Positions 43,312 to 53,145 are shown, counted from the stretch's first letter. The stretch is DNA of 64,000 bases from Pomphorhynchus laevis (GCA_012934845.2 WNNJ02003085.1:106211-170210); one strand, 5' to 3'. Numbers and translations: made by a program. The notes: generated from the sequence alone by a model not told the origin.

Positions 43312-44334
43312 ATGGGAGGACGTAAGAAAACAACTAAGACCGACACCAACTATGGACAACTGCAAGTACAGTGCTCGATACACGACTGCAGCGTCTGGAC
43401 AACAATCACCTGCGACAAGAATAAGGCTAAAGAAGACTTCGTATGTGGTTTTTGTGCCAACAAACTAATATGCAACCTTTCCAATAAGCACATATCAACA
43501 TCCAACACGTCAACTCAAACTACCCCCGTCGTTTCTAATGTCCTTTCTCCACCCACCTACCCTGTCACCATATACACTTCCCATCCCATGTCATCTTCAC
43601 TACCCGACACCCCATTTTGTTCTTTCTGTCTCGTTTCTCAATAACCGACATCCATCAATCGAAATTGCCTCCATTAACCTCCACGATCCTTCCACTCATA
43701 ACCTTTCTTCAATCACTTGCCACCCTCTTTATTATCATTATCCTTTATGTATCCCGTCGTCAAACCAATTCCCTCCAAATCATCCACTGTCAGTTTTCCT
43801 ATCGTGATCTCACCCACTCACGTCACTCGTCCTCCTTTACGGAAGCGCTTTGCTTCTCGCGATCGTTGCGTCATTGTTACTAATATCACGCCTTCCAACT
43901 CCTTATCTCCACAAGCACGTCTGGACCACGATGTTTCCGCCTTCAGATCCATCCTCTCGTCTATTGTTCCTGCGGATAAACCATCCTTTTTCAAGGACAT
44001 TTCTCCTGTCGCATTCATCCGTCTAAACAAATCTTCTCAATCTAATACTTCCCAGCCCCCTCTCCTAAAAATTGTTTTCAAGCATCGCTCTCACGCGTCT
44101 TCTGTCCTCTCTCAACGATTCAAACTCATGTCATCTTCAACCACTCGAATTTTCCCCGATCGCGCCCCTTCTGAAATCGCTCAAATCTCTTCAGCCCGCA
44201 TCGAAAAACGCCGTCGCGAGGAAAACGGCGAAACATCACACTCCATCCGAAACATAGACGGAAATTTTCAAGTTGTCCACACCCGTCCAAAAATTCGATG
44301 GCGCTCCATCTCTCCTATGTGTCTTCTCCACTAG
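43312..44334 (+). pseudogene. LINE-C ORF1 (PHD-like finger), frameshifted
   Basis: Starts MGGRKKTTKTDTN. A Cys finger C-x4-C-x2-W ... FVCGFC occupies residues 18-52, as in family A. The first frame stops at 43,644; the C-terminal frame 43,717-44,334 carries LRKRFASRDRCVIVTN, SFFKDISPVAFIRLN, PPLLKIVFKHR and NFQVVHTRPKIRW. At least one frameshift lies between them. Its end overlaps the ORF2 start (44,298) by 37 bp, as in LINE-A. Confidence 0.78.
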
Positions 44335-44905
44335 ACTCTTTCGCCACAGCACACGGTTTCCGCCTCGGTCTCCTCAACACTAGATCTATTCTCAATAAAT
44401 CCGATCTTATCCTCAACCTATTCACCAAGCAATCCATCGATCTCTTCTGCCTCACCGAATCCTGACACTCAGATTCCGACGACCTTTCCATTCTCCGTCT
44501 GCTCTCTGCCGGTTGCTCCCTGGCCGAATCTGCCCGCCCCCTCAGCTCATGCCTTTCTAAATCCAACAAAACCTCACCTGCCGATCCCCTGCCTACCCAC
44601 ATATTAAAATCTATATGCTCATCGATATCCCCATTTCTCACAACCTTGTTTAACTCGTCCATCCGCAGTCGTATCTTCCCTTCACACTGGAAATCCGCAA
44701 TCGTTCGTCCCTCCTTAAGAAACAATCGCTCGACCCCTCCCTTCCTTCTAGCTATCGCCCCATTTCACTACTCCCTACTCTTTCAAAGCTCTTAGAACGC
44801 CTCATCTTAATACAAATCAACGCTTATCTCTCCTCATCCAATCTGTACCCTCCTTTCCAATCCGCTTTCCGCTCTAATCACTCGACAGAAATCGCATGCA
44901 TAAAA

Positions 44906-46051
44906 GTGTACAACGACTTACTCATTTCTCGAGACAAGGCTCTATATAGTGTTCTCATCTCCCTCGACCTCTCCTCCGCATTCGACATTGTCGACCACTC
45001 CGTCCTCCTTTCTCGCCTTCGTTATGATTACGGCTTTTCTTCCTCCTCCGTAGCTTGGTTCGCCTCATATCTATCCGACCGTTCCTTTCGCGTCTGTTCT
45101 AATTCATCATCCTCCCCTCCCATCCCTATTTTTTGCGGGGTTCCACAAGGTTCAGTCCTAGGTCCCCTGCTTTTCTCTCTTTTGCTTGGCGATCTCTCTC
45201 CATTTATCAAACCTTACTCCTTTAACGTCATGCAATACGCCGATGACATTCTAATCTATGCTCATGCACCCGCACATCGCATACACGATATCGGCATTTC
45301 TGCCTCCAACTGTCTTTCTTCTATCTACAAACGTCTCTCCAATCTCCATCTCGTTCTAAACCCCGAAAAGTCCAAAATAATGTGGATCCTTCCCCGTAAA
45401 CCAAACATATCTCCTCCCACTGTATATTTTGCCTCATCGATCATCCCCATAGTCCACAATCTCACTTTCTTAGGCTTCCATTTCGATGATCACCTTTCCC
45501 TTAAACCCTTCGTCCGTGACAAGGTCCGCTCGTCTAACTTAATTCTCCGTGACATCCGCCGTATCCGCCCCCTTATCGACTTCCGTTCTTGTATGTCTCT
45601 TCTTTCATCGCTTCTTTTCCCTAAAATCGATTACTGCCTTAGCCTTTTCGCCAATTCTCCAAAATCCATCATCCTACCCCTACAACGAATAATCAACACC
45701 GCCGTTCGAGTGCTCTTTCGTCTCCGTCGCTTCGACCACACATCCACATATTTTGCCCAACTCTCCTGGCCCACCATCCACATCCGCATCAAACTCCGCC
45801 TTCTTCTCGTTACTTTTCGTCTCATCGCTGTCGGCTCCCCATCGTTCATCAACCTTCCTTTCTTAGACGATACTCGCCCCACCTCGCTATCGCTTCGTTC
45901 CTGTCATACCCTCTTACTCCACGTTCCTAATTACTCCAACAACTACGGTCTCCGATCCTTCCTCGTCGCCGCCTCACTCGCCTGGAATCAACTCCCTCTC
46001 GACGTCCGCCGCGCTCCCTCCTTTATCACATTCAAACACCTCCTCCGTTAA
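44906..46051 (+). CDS. LINE-C ORF2 reverse transcriptase fragment
   Basis: 381 open residues: SLDLSSAFDIVDH near 25, FCGVPQGSVLGPLLFSLLLG near 80, QYADDILIYAHA near 110, then thumb and C-terminal domain (LQRIINTAVRVLFRLR, LSWPTIHIRIKLR, SLAWNQLPLDVRRAPS). RT catalytic residues are intact, but upstream ORF2 has a stop in the endonuclease (ESW position) and the large deletion, so the element is not autonomous. Confidence 0.85.
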   Translation: MYNDLLISRDKALYSVLISLDLSSAFDIVDHSVLLSRLRYDYGFSSSSVAWFASYLSDRSFRVCSNSSSSPPIPIFCGVPQGSVLGPLLFSLLLGDLSPFIKPYSFNVMQYADDILIYAHAPAHRIHDIGISASNCLSSIYKRLSNLHLVLNPEKSKIMWILPRKPNISPPTVYFASSIIPIVHNLTFLGFHFDDHLSLKPFVRDKVRSSNLILRDIRRIRPLIDFRSCMSLLSSLLFPKIDYCLSLFANSPKSIILPLQRIINTAVRVLFRLRRFDHTSTYFAQLSWPTIHIRIKLRLLLVTFRLIAVGSPSFINLPFLDDTRPTSLSLRSCHTLLLHVPNYSNNYGLRSFLVAASLAWNQLPLDVRRAPSFITFKHLLR

Positions 46052-46503
46052 CACCTTCTCGACACCTGATTCACATTCTTGTTTTGTTGTGGTCATGTAA
46101 GGGTGCGCTGGCACGCATTTGTCACGTTAAAATAAATCCTTTTTATATAATCTCACACGCCATGTTGAACTCGATGCTTATTCATCATGGTATACCTACG
46201 CTTATTTGTCGCTGGATAAGTAAGTTTCTATCTAATAAAACATTTCAGATAAGGATTTCATTCATGCTTATTGTTTATTATTATAGATATATCGACCATG
46301 TAAGCACTTTGCTTGTGAATTCGGAAACAGAAAAATTAATAAAAAGAAAAATGAGAAAGCAAAACAGAAAATCAGTTTAAGTGTGTCCTAAGTCGATTTT
46401 TGAAAATTTTAGCAGTTGTTGCGCAGACGATATTGCAATCAAGCTGTTCCACATTTCGTTGATTCTGTCACCGATCATAAGGCAACTCGTATTTGGATGT
46501 ATT
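45236..46503. repeat. Left arm of a 1.27-kb inverted duplication
   Basis: Covers the LINE-C 3' part from the YADD codons, its 3' UTR, and about 360 bp of LINE-E and unidentified flank. The same sequence occurs inverted at 48,543-49,818 with few differences. Beyond GTATTCTAC at 46,503 the two sides diverge. Confidence 0.85.
46141..46270 (+). mobile_element. LINE-E RT fragment, right of the LINE-C insertion
   Basis: ISHAMLNSMLIHHGIPTLIC and RWISKFLSNKTFQIRI, the RT block that follows AFD.V in CR1 RTs. It continues the LINE-E frame interrupted at 43,047. Confidence 0.68.
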
Positions 46504-46820
46504 CTACGTCGAATAACAGATGAATTCCTTAGGTTAAAGATATGCCGACAAGGGTACTTTGGATTGGACAGAGACTGTTAAACAAACATCAAATCAGTTT
46601 CTCTTATCGAAAATTCTACTAATTGTACCCCTAAAATTTCGAGTATATCAAGATACATAGCATTCTGTAACGAGGTACAAAATGAGTGGCTTTCCTAAGA
46701 ACTCGCTCATATAGGTTCAATTCACTTCTAAGTTGGGGTGAATTTTTCCATTTGAGAAAATTTGCTGATAAGTTGAGGGTATGTCACTGGAAAGGCTCAC
46801 AGTATGTGACTGCGTATAAC
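46504..46820. other. Unidentified sequence between LINE-E flank and the inverted-repeat arm
   Basis: No motif recognised; short frames only. Confidence 0.3.
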
Positions 46821-46925
46821 TTTTAAATTAGAAGAAAGATGGCAAAAATCAACGCAAAATTTATTGAATTGAATATTTCGATGCCTAGCTGGCATCATCT
46901 TCAGCATTTGTATGTTTATTATTAC
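46821..46925 (-). repeat. Inverted-repeat arm with hammerhead-like hairpin (left)
   Basis: On the minus strand 46,904-46,871 reads CTGAAGAT, stem GATGCC/GGCATC, GAAATATTC. About 100 bp matches 51,059-51,183 in inverted orientation. The pair brackets CR1-like copy 2. Confidence 0.72.
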
Positions 46926-47000
46926 TAGAATGTCAACGAGCGTAGCTCAATAGACACCTTCACAATTTAAAATATAAAAAGGAAAATAACAACAAAGTAA

Positions 47001-48246
47001 TTAAAAATTAGTCAGTTTCTTCAAAGTAGATACAAATCCACGTCTGCTGGTTTGCTTCACCACTTCCGCCGGTAAACTGTTCCAAGCTGGAATGATACGC
47101 ACGGCAAAATTAATGCTTCTTTTTTTACACCAGTGTTTACGTTGTAACATAAGTGGATGACCACGTAATCTTGAGTCATTTCGCATACGAAATAGACTTC
47201 TAATGGGATTATCAGGATTGCTCATCGCCCGCCACACTACAACCAGATCATTTAGTGCTCGAAGTGAAGATAACGAAGGCATATTTAGGCGACTTAACCG
47301 TTCCTTATAAGTAAGGTTATGAAGGCCCGCTACTCGTTTAGAAGAACGTCGCAATAGCTGTTCAATACGAAACTCTTCCGATTTGTTAACTGGGCATGAT
47401 GCTGGAGAACAATAGTTAAGAACACTTGAACAGAGAGTAGTGAATAACAGTTTAAATGACTCAATTTCTAATTTGCTAAAACATCTGGATATCATACCGG
47501 AAATTCGAGTTGCTCTAGCACATATTTGCTCCGTATTTTTCCTGGTGCCTAGATCATCCGAAACGACGACGCCCAAGTCTCTATATTGACGAACCATAGG
47601 AATTGATTGTAAGTTAATTGAGTAGTTGGTTGTCGAAAACTTATTCCCAATGTGCATGTATGCACATTTTGTCACATTAATACTTAAACAGTTCTCAGCT
47701 TACCAATACGTCAATGTATCTAGATCAGACTGTAAGATTTGTCGGTCAAGGTCATTAACAACACAGCGATGGACCTTAAGATCATCGGCGTACAACAACG
47801 TTTTTGACAGCAGTAATGATGGGAGTTCGTTAATATATATTAAATAAAATTGGTCCTAAAATCGATCCTTGTGGTACACCACTACATATAGAAGTCCAAT
47901 CTGACAAAGTCCCACTTACTCTGACTGCTGCAGTTCTATCTAATAAATACGCACGAATCCAATTAACAATTACAGAATCAAAGTGAAGTCCTATAAGTTT
48001 ACCAATAAGTATATTATGATTAATTGTATCGAAAGCACGCGAGAAGTCCACGAATACCACGTCGGTGTCGACACCTGCATCAAAAGCACTGGACCAATCA
48101 TCTCTAGCAATTAGAAGATTTGAACATGTTGATCTACTCGAACGGAATCCATGTTGGGCAGGATGTAAAAGGTTATTTATCGAAACATGGCGGTTGATGT
48201 GAAACAAAATCAAACGTTTTAGTACCTTACAGCAAATACATGTCAA
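47001..48246 (-). pseudogene. CR1-like copy 2 reverse transcriptase
   Basis: From 48,246: HPAQHGFRSSRSTCSNLLIA, VVFVDFSRAFDTINH, CSGVPQGSILGPILFNIY (to 47,830), then after a frameshift ELPSLLLSKTLLYADDLKVH near 47,790, an in-frame stop just before AENCLSINVTKC, and the open thumb and C-terminal piece 47,675-47,001 (RDLGVVVSDDLG, CSSVLNYCSPASC, IIPAWNSLPAEVV). Motif order and the C-terminal RGHPLML.R block are CR1 hallmarks. YADD is intact; the protein is not. Confidence 0.82.
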
Positions 48247-48378
48247 ACTAACTGGTCTAAAATTGCTGGCGCATGACCTACCACCCTTTTGATATACCTA
48301 CCACCTTTTTGATATATATTATATATATAATTTATAACACATTTATAAATTTTTCACAATAAATATCTGGTATATTGG

Positions 48379-48969
48379 TTACATATGGACTTTCGTTATT
48401 CCTTTGATAGGTGCGACGCAGCTCGAGAGGTCGAATGCATGTGAAATTTTGTCGTGTGAGGGTAACATTGTCCAAAACACACGAGGGCGGCGTCGTACTA
48501 CTTGAAAATTTTGAATCCTAAGATTTCGCTCCCCACTATTTGGATGTAGAATACATCCAAATACGAGTTGCCTTATGATCGGTGACAGAATCAACGAAAT
48601 GTGGAACAGCTTGATTGCAATATCGTCTGCGCAACAACTGCTAAAATTTTCAAAAATCGACTTAGGACACACTTTAACTGATTTTCTGTTTTGCTTTCTC
48701 ATTTTTCTTTTTATTAATTTTTCTGTTTCCGAATTCACAAGCAAAGTGCTTACATGGTCGATATATCTATAATAATAAACAATAAGCATGAATGAAATCC
48801 TTATCTGAAATGTTTTATTAGATAGAAACTTACTTATCCAGCGACAAATAAGCGTAGGTATACCATGATGAATAAGCATCGAGTTCAACATGGCGTGTGA
48901 GATTATATAAAAAGGATTTATTTTAACGTGACAAATGCGTGCCAGCGCACCCTTACATGACCACAACAA
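48379..48969 (-). other. Chimeric open frame across the duplication arm and CR1-like ORF1
   Basis: A 196-residue frame starts in LINE-C 3' UTR, crosses LINE-E RT (LIHHGIPTLICRWISKFLSN) and unknown flank, and ends in CR1-like ORF1 (NLRIQNFQVVRRRPRVFW). It is a mosaic of transposon pieces, not a gene; the equivalent frame in the left arm has a stop after QNRKSV. Confidence 0.75.
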
Positions 48970-49818
48970 AACAAGAATGTGAATCAGGTGTCGAGAAGGT
49001 GTGAACGGAGGAGGTGTTTGAATGTGATAAAGGAGGGAGCGCGGCGGACGTCGAGAGGGAGTTGATTCCAGGCGAGTGAGGCGGCGACGAGGAAGGATCG
49101 GAGACCGTAGTTGTTGGAGTAATTAGGAACGTGGAGTAAGAGGTATGACAGGAACGAAGCGATAGCGAGGTGGGGCGAGTATCGTCTAAGAAAGGAAGGT
49201 TGATGAACGATGGGGAGCCGACAGCGATGAGACGAAAAGTAACGAGAAGGCGGAGTTTGATGCGGATGTGGATGGTGGGCCAGGAGAGTTGGGCAAAATA
49301 TGTGGATGTGTGGTCGAAGCGACGGAGACGAAAGAGCACTCGAACGGCGGTGTTGATTATTCGTTGTAGGGGTAGGATGATGGATTTTGGAGAATTGGCG
49401 AAAAGGCTAAGGCAGTAATCGATTTTAGGGAAAAGAAGCGATGAAAGAAGAGACATACAAGAACGGAAGTCGATAAGGGGGCGGATACGGCGGATGTCAC
49501 GGAGAATTAAGTTAGACGAGCGGACCTTGTCACGGACGAAGGGTTTAAGGGAAAGGTGATCATCGAAATGGAAGCCTAAGAAAGTGAGATTGTGGACTAT
49601 AGGGATAATCGATGAGGCAAAAAATACAGTGGGAGGAGATATGTTTGGTTTACGGGGAAGGATCCACATTATTTTGGACTTTTCGGGGTTTAGAACGAGA
49701 TGGAGATTGGAGAGACGTTTGTGGATAGAAGAAAGACAGTTGGAGGCAGAAATGCCGATATCTTGTATGCGATGTGCGGGTGCATGATCATAGATTAGAA
49801 TGTCATCGGCGTAGCGAG
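48543..49818. repeat. Right arm of the 1.27-kb inverted duplication
   Basis: Inverted copy of 45,236-46,503, sitting inside ORF1 of CR1-like copy 2. At the inner breakpoint an 11-base palindrome ATTTGGATGTA/TACATCCAAAT is present only on this side. Confidence 0.85.
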
Positions 49819-50101
49819 GTTTCGCATTTGTATCATGAGATTTGCCTATGCGAAAGAGGGAGACTACTTTCAAAGATGTTATAAATTGCGAATCACAATA
49901 AGATAATACACGTCCCAATATGGACCTGACTTTATCGAGGTCATCATTCAACCTTTGTTGATTGTTTATTGCTGACGACTCAACAATATTGGTCATTATT
50001 ATAGCTCTATCTCACGGAATCAACGGTCGCTTTCGGGACTCATCTAAATGGACATTTGTATTACGATAGTTCACTTTAACGGGTTTGTCTAGAGAGGTGT
50101 A

Positions 50102-50737
50102 TCAATTATTACTACTATCATCTGTACAATTTCGCTCGTTGCACTCCTCTATAAATGACCTAGATATGATGTCATCCCCACTTTGAGCACTGGACTCTGG
50201 TTCGAGTCCTATCGATACCGACTTGACAACTGATGCTGAAACATCCACCGGAAATTGTAAAAGCTGGTTATCTTTAGGTGTCCTATGTAGAATTTCTTCT
50301 ACACAATTTCCCTCGTCGGTTTTAGTTTCTGCACAATTTCCCATATCATTCAATTTACACTGATTAATTACCGCCGACGACTCAAAAATGTTAGACAATA
50401 AAATATCATTGTCATCAATGCATAGAGTTGATTGCTGCCTAGTATCATTACCGTCATTATTATGTTGTATTGGTGAGATAGGTGTATCTTTATTGGAAGA
50501 ATTTTTATGTGTGCAGGCTTGGCTGTTTTGAGTTTTTTGAATCAAGGCACGAAGTGAGTCCAGTTCAGCTGACGCACAGTAGTCGCATAGGAATGTTTTC
50601 ATCTTAAGATCCATAAGTTTATTAATTGTACCGGTTACTGATGTCCAAATATCACATCCTGGTTTGGAACACTGCACTTGATTTGATTCGTAGTTCAAGA
50701 CTTCGATTGATGACTGCACACGCTTCTTTTTGCCCAT
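50102..50737 (-). CDS. CR1-like copy 2 ORF1, N-terminal part
   Basis: 211 residues from MGKKKRVQSS. A Cys finger C-x4-C-x2-W ... FLCDYC at residues 20-57 matches ORF1 of families A and C. The remainder is acidic and polar. A further in-order piece, 49,996-49,820, carries LFRIGKSHDTNAKPR, the ORF1 core found in CR1-type proteins. Probably a nucleic-acid-binding ORF1; the full protein is interrupted. Confidence 0.7.
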   Translation of the reverse strand: MGKKKRVQSSIEVLNYESNQVQCSKPGCDIWTSVTGTINKLMDLKMKTFLCDYCASAELDSLRALIQKTQNSQACTHKNSSNKDTPISPIQHNNDGNDTRQQSTLCIDDNDILLSNIFESSAVINQCKLNDMGNCAETKTDEGNCVEEILHRTPKDNQLLQFPVDVSASVVKSVSIGLEPESSAQSGDDIISRSFIEECNERNCTDDSSNN

Positions 50738-51058
50738 ATTGGTCGTGTATTAAAAGTATCGAAATTATTGCAATTGTTGAAATTCGTATAAATCGTTGTA
50801 AAAATCGTTGAAATCTTTGTAACGCGATTTGTATTTTCACGCAAGTGTATATCGTATATCGTATCGATAGTAGTATATCGTATCGATTCTTCAGTGTTCG
50901 ATTGTTTGTAAGTAGTTTATTTAGCAGCCAAGAAAGTTCAAACTTGTACGTATATTAGATTGTATAGAATGTATTTACTTTAGATTGTAAGTAGTTATTA
51001 ATTAGCAGCTAAGAATTTCAAACTAAAATTTCAAATATTAGTTATCAAAAAAGTTTGA

Positions 51059-51183
51059 TAACCAATAAACATACAATTACTAAAGATGATGCCAGCTAGG
51101 CATCGAAATATTCAATTCAATAAATTTTTCGTTTGTTTTTTCGATCTTTCTTCTAATTTAAATGTTATCTTTCTTCTAATTTA
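51059..51183 (+). repeat. Inverted-repeat arm with hammerhead-like hairpin (right)
   Basis: Plus strand: CTAAAGAT (one base off CTGAAGAT), stem GATGCC/GGCATC, GAAATATTC at 51,079-51,113. Partner of 46,821-46,925. The last 24 bases contain a doubled TCTTTCTTCTAATTTAAATG. LINE-A copy 2 starts right after it. Confidence 0.72.
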
Positions 51184-51184
51184 A

Positions 51185-53125
51185 ATGCTTCTCGATATCC
51201 TTATTCTCTGCACAGCCTTACTCAATTCTTCACTCTTTTCACTTCCTCTTAACTATCTCTCTCCCGATGATCTCTGCATTCTGTTTGATTCTGAACTTAC
51301 GTCGATCCTCAATAACCTTCTGCCTAGTCGACTTCGACGTTCCCAGCGCTTGCGCCATGCTCCCTGGTTCGATTCTGACTGTAGTCTTTCTAAGCGTCGA
51401 CTCCGTCACTCTTTTCGTATGTATAAACGCTTTCTTAAACGTTCTCCCAACTCACTCCCTCCAAATCTTCGTGATTCCTACTTTTCTCTATGCCGTTCAC
51501 ATATTATTCTTATACGTACTAAACGTACTATCTTTTGGCGAAATCAACTCGAGTCATCTTCCAACTCTAAATCTCATTGGAAAATCTTAAACTCAATTCT
51601 TTCACGATCATCTACCCCTTGTAATATAAATCCTGATGAATTTTCTTCTTATCTACAAACTAAGCTATCTAATTTACTTTCCCTACTACCCATAGCCCCC
51701 TTGTACCCTCGCTTCTCTTTAAATATTTCACTCCCAGAGCTATTCCACATTCTTCCCGTTTCATCTGATGAAGTTTCATCGGTTCTCCTGTCATTACCTA
51801 ATAAAACCTCTACCTCTGACCCAATTCCCACACACTTGCTTAAAAATATCTGCTCCTCTATCTCACCCTTCCTAACCACATTGTTCAACTCGTCCATCCG
51901 TAGCCGTACATTTCCTTCCATCTGGAAATGCGCCACTGTTCGTCCTCTCATCGAAAAGCAATCTCTCGACTCTTCACTACCATCTTCGTACCGTCCTATT
52001 TCACTTCTCCCAACTCTTTCTAAACTCTTTGAGCGTCTCGTTCTTAAGCAAGTTAATACATATCTCTTTTCCTCTAACTTATTTCCTACCTTCCAAGCCG
52101 CTTTTCGCTCTAATTACACTACCGAAATTGCATGTCTTAAACTTTATAACGACTTACTCATCTCGCGCGATCATAAATTATGTAGTGTCATAGTTTCTCT
52201 TGATCTATCGTCTGCTTTTGACATCGTCGATCACTCGATTCTTCTACATCGCCTTCGTCATGATTATGGCTTCTCTTTACCCACTGTATCATGGTTTTCT
52301 TCATATCTATCAAACCGTACATTTCGCGTCTATTCTAACTCTTCTCTCTCCCATCCTTCGTCCATACCGTCCGGTGTTCCACAAGGCTCCGTATTAGGCC
52401 CTATGCTTTTCTCTCTTCTTCTCGGTGATTTGTCTTCGATTTCTCATAAATTTAACTTCCATGTTATGCAATATGCTGATGACATTCTCATATATGCTCA
52501 TGCACTTGTTTATCGTATTCACGATCTTAGTGTTTCTGCTTCCGACTGTCTTGTCTCAATTTTCAATCATCTTTCTCCCCTTCGCCTTTCTCTGAATCCT
52601 GATAAATCCAAAATTATGTGGATCCTACCTCGACGCATCGGCTTCGAACCTCCCTCCGTATCATTAAATTCTACAATTCTTCCTATCGTTGATAATCTCG
52701 TTTTCCTAGGCTTCCATTTTGACAACCGACTTTCACTTAAACCTTTCGTTAGAGATAAAGTACGCTCATCTACCTTGATACTCCGCAACCTCCGTCAAGT
52801 TCGTAGATTGTTTGATTTACCTTCTTGTATGACTCTAATATCTTCTCTCCTTTTTTCTAGACTCGATTATTGTCTTAGTCTATTTTCCAACTCACCTAAA
52901 TCCACTCTTCTCCCTCTACAACGCATCGTCAACGCAGCCGTCCGAATTCTCCTCCGTCTTCGTCGTTTTGATCATATATCCTACCATATTGCTTCTCTCG
53001 ATTTGCCTACAATTTATTGTCATTTTCAAATTCGTCTTCTTCTCGTTGCCTTCCGCCTTGTAATTGTTTATACCCCTTCATTTCTCAACCTTCCTTTTCT
53101 TGATAACATTTTCCACATTAAATAA
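51185..53125 (+). CDS. LINE-A ORF2 fragment (copy 2), long open RT
   Basis: 646 residues, uninterrupted. It carries the full RT palm: DLSSAFDIVDH, SGVPQGSVLGPMLFSLLLGD and QYADDILIYAHALVYRIHDL, plus thumb blocks to SFLNLPFLDN. The endonuclease and the C-terminal WN.LP region are missing, so integration ability is unlikely. Confidence 0.85.
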   Translation: MLLDILILCTALLNSSLFSLPLNYLSPDDLCILFDSELTSILNNLLPSRLRRSQRLRHAPWFDSDCSLSKRRLRHSFRMYKRFLKRSPNSLPPNLRDSYFSLCRSHIILIRTKRTIFWRNQLESSSNSKSHWKILNSILSRSSTPCNINPDEFSSYLQTKLSNLLSLLPIAPLYPRFSLNISLPELFHILPVSSDEVSSVLLSLPNKTSTSDPIPTHLLKNICSSISPFLTTLFNSSIRSRTFPSIWKCATVRPLIEKQSLDSSLPSSYRPISLLPTLSKLFERLVLKQVNTYLFSSNLFPTFQAAFRSNYTTEIACLKLYNDLLISRDHKLCSVIVSLDLSSAFDIVDHSILLHRLRHDYGFSLPTVSWFSSYLSNRTFRVYSNSSLSHPSSIPSGVPQGSVLGPMLFSLLLGDLSSISHKFNFHVMQYADDILIYAHALVYRIHDLSVSASDCLVSIFNHLSPLRLSLNPDKSKIMWILPRRIGFEPPSVSLNSTILPIVDNLVFLGFHFDNRLSLKPFVRDKVRSSTLILRNLRQVRRLFDLPSCMTLISSLLFSRLDYCLSLFSNSPKSTLLPLQRIVNAAVRILLRLRRFDHISYHIASLDLPTIYCHFQIRLLLVAFRLVIVYTPSFLNLPFLDNIFHIK

Positions 53126-53145
53126 ATTTGTATTATATTATTATA
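51185..53145 (+). mobile_element. LINE-A copy 2 (5'-truncated)
   Basis: Starts in the linker after the endonuclease (LLDILILCTALLNSSLF) and runs in one frame to 53,125. The end is fused: NLPFLDN joins CATTTTCCACATTAAATAAATTTG of the 3' UTR, deleting the last 70 or so codons. Between about 51,810 and 52,805 it is almost identical to copy 1; outside that patch it is visibly more diverged. Confidence 0.86.

Larger units (their letters stand above)
43048..46140 (+). mobile_element. LINE-C copy 1, with 5' UTR and internal deletion
   Basis: 5' UTR 43,048-43,311 with the 13-bp array, ORF1 43,312-44,334 (frameshifted), ORF2 from 44,298. ORF2 jumps near 44,550 from the endonuclease (ESARPLSS) straight to the linker/RT (NKTSPADPLPTH), losing about 1.1 kb, then has an open 381-residue RT piece and a 3' UTR hairpin GGGTGCGCTGGCACGC near 46,101 followed by CACGTTAAAATAAATCC. 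Inserted in LINE-E, whose RT frame is continuous once it is removed; TATAT(T)AA at both edges may be the target duplication. Confidence 0.85.
46926..51058 (-). mobile_element. CR1-like LINE copy 2, near full length, interrupted
   Basis: On the minus strand: 5' UTR with ATCGATACGATATAC repeats (50,895-50,840); ORF1 from 50,737; an interruption by the inverted-duplication arm (49,818-48,543) that also removed some ORF1 codons; the ORF1 end NLRIQNFQVVRRRP near 48,520; then RT from about 48,310 (GGRSCASNFRPVSLT) to the stop at 47,001 and a 3' UTR to 46,926. The endonuclease is absent. The RT C-terminal block (RLRGHPLMLQRKHWCKKRSI, AWNSLPAEVV) is CR1-like. At least one stop and one frameshift lie in the RT. 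Confidence 0.8.

Noticed and set aside
43064-43383. Four long overlapping ORFs on both strands (IDDNHRRQPSTT and VVVDGCRRWLSSM repeats)
   Set aside because: They are translations of the 13-bp LINE-C 5' UTR array, which is open in every frame.
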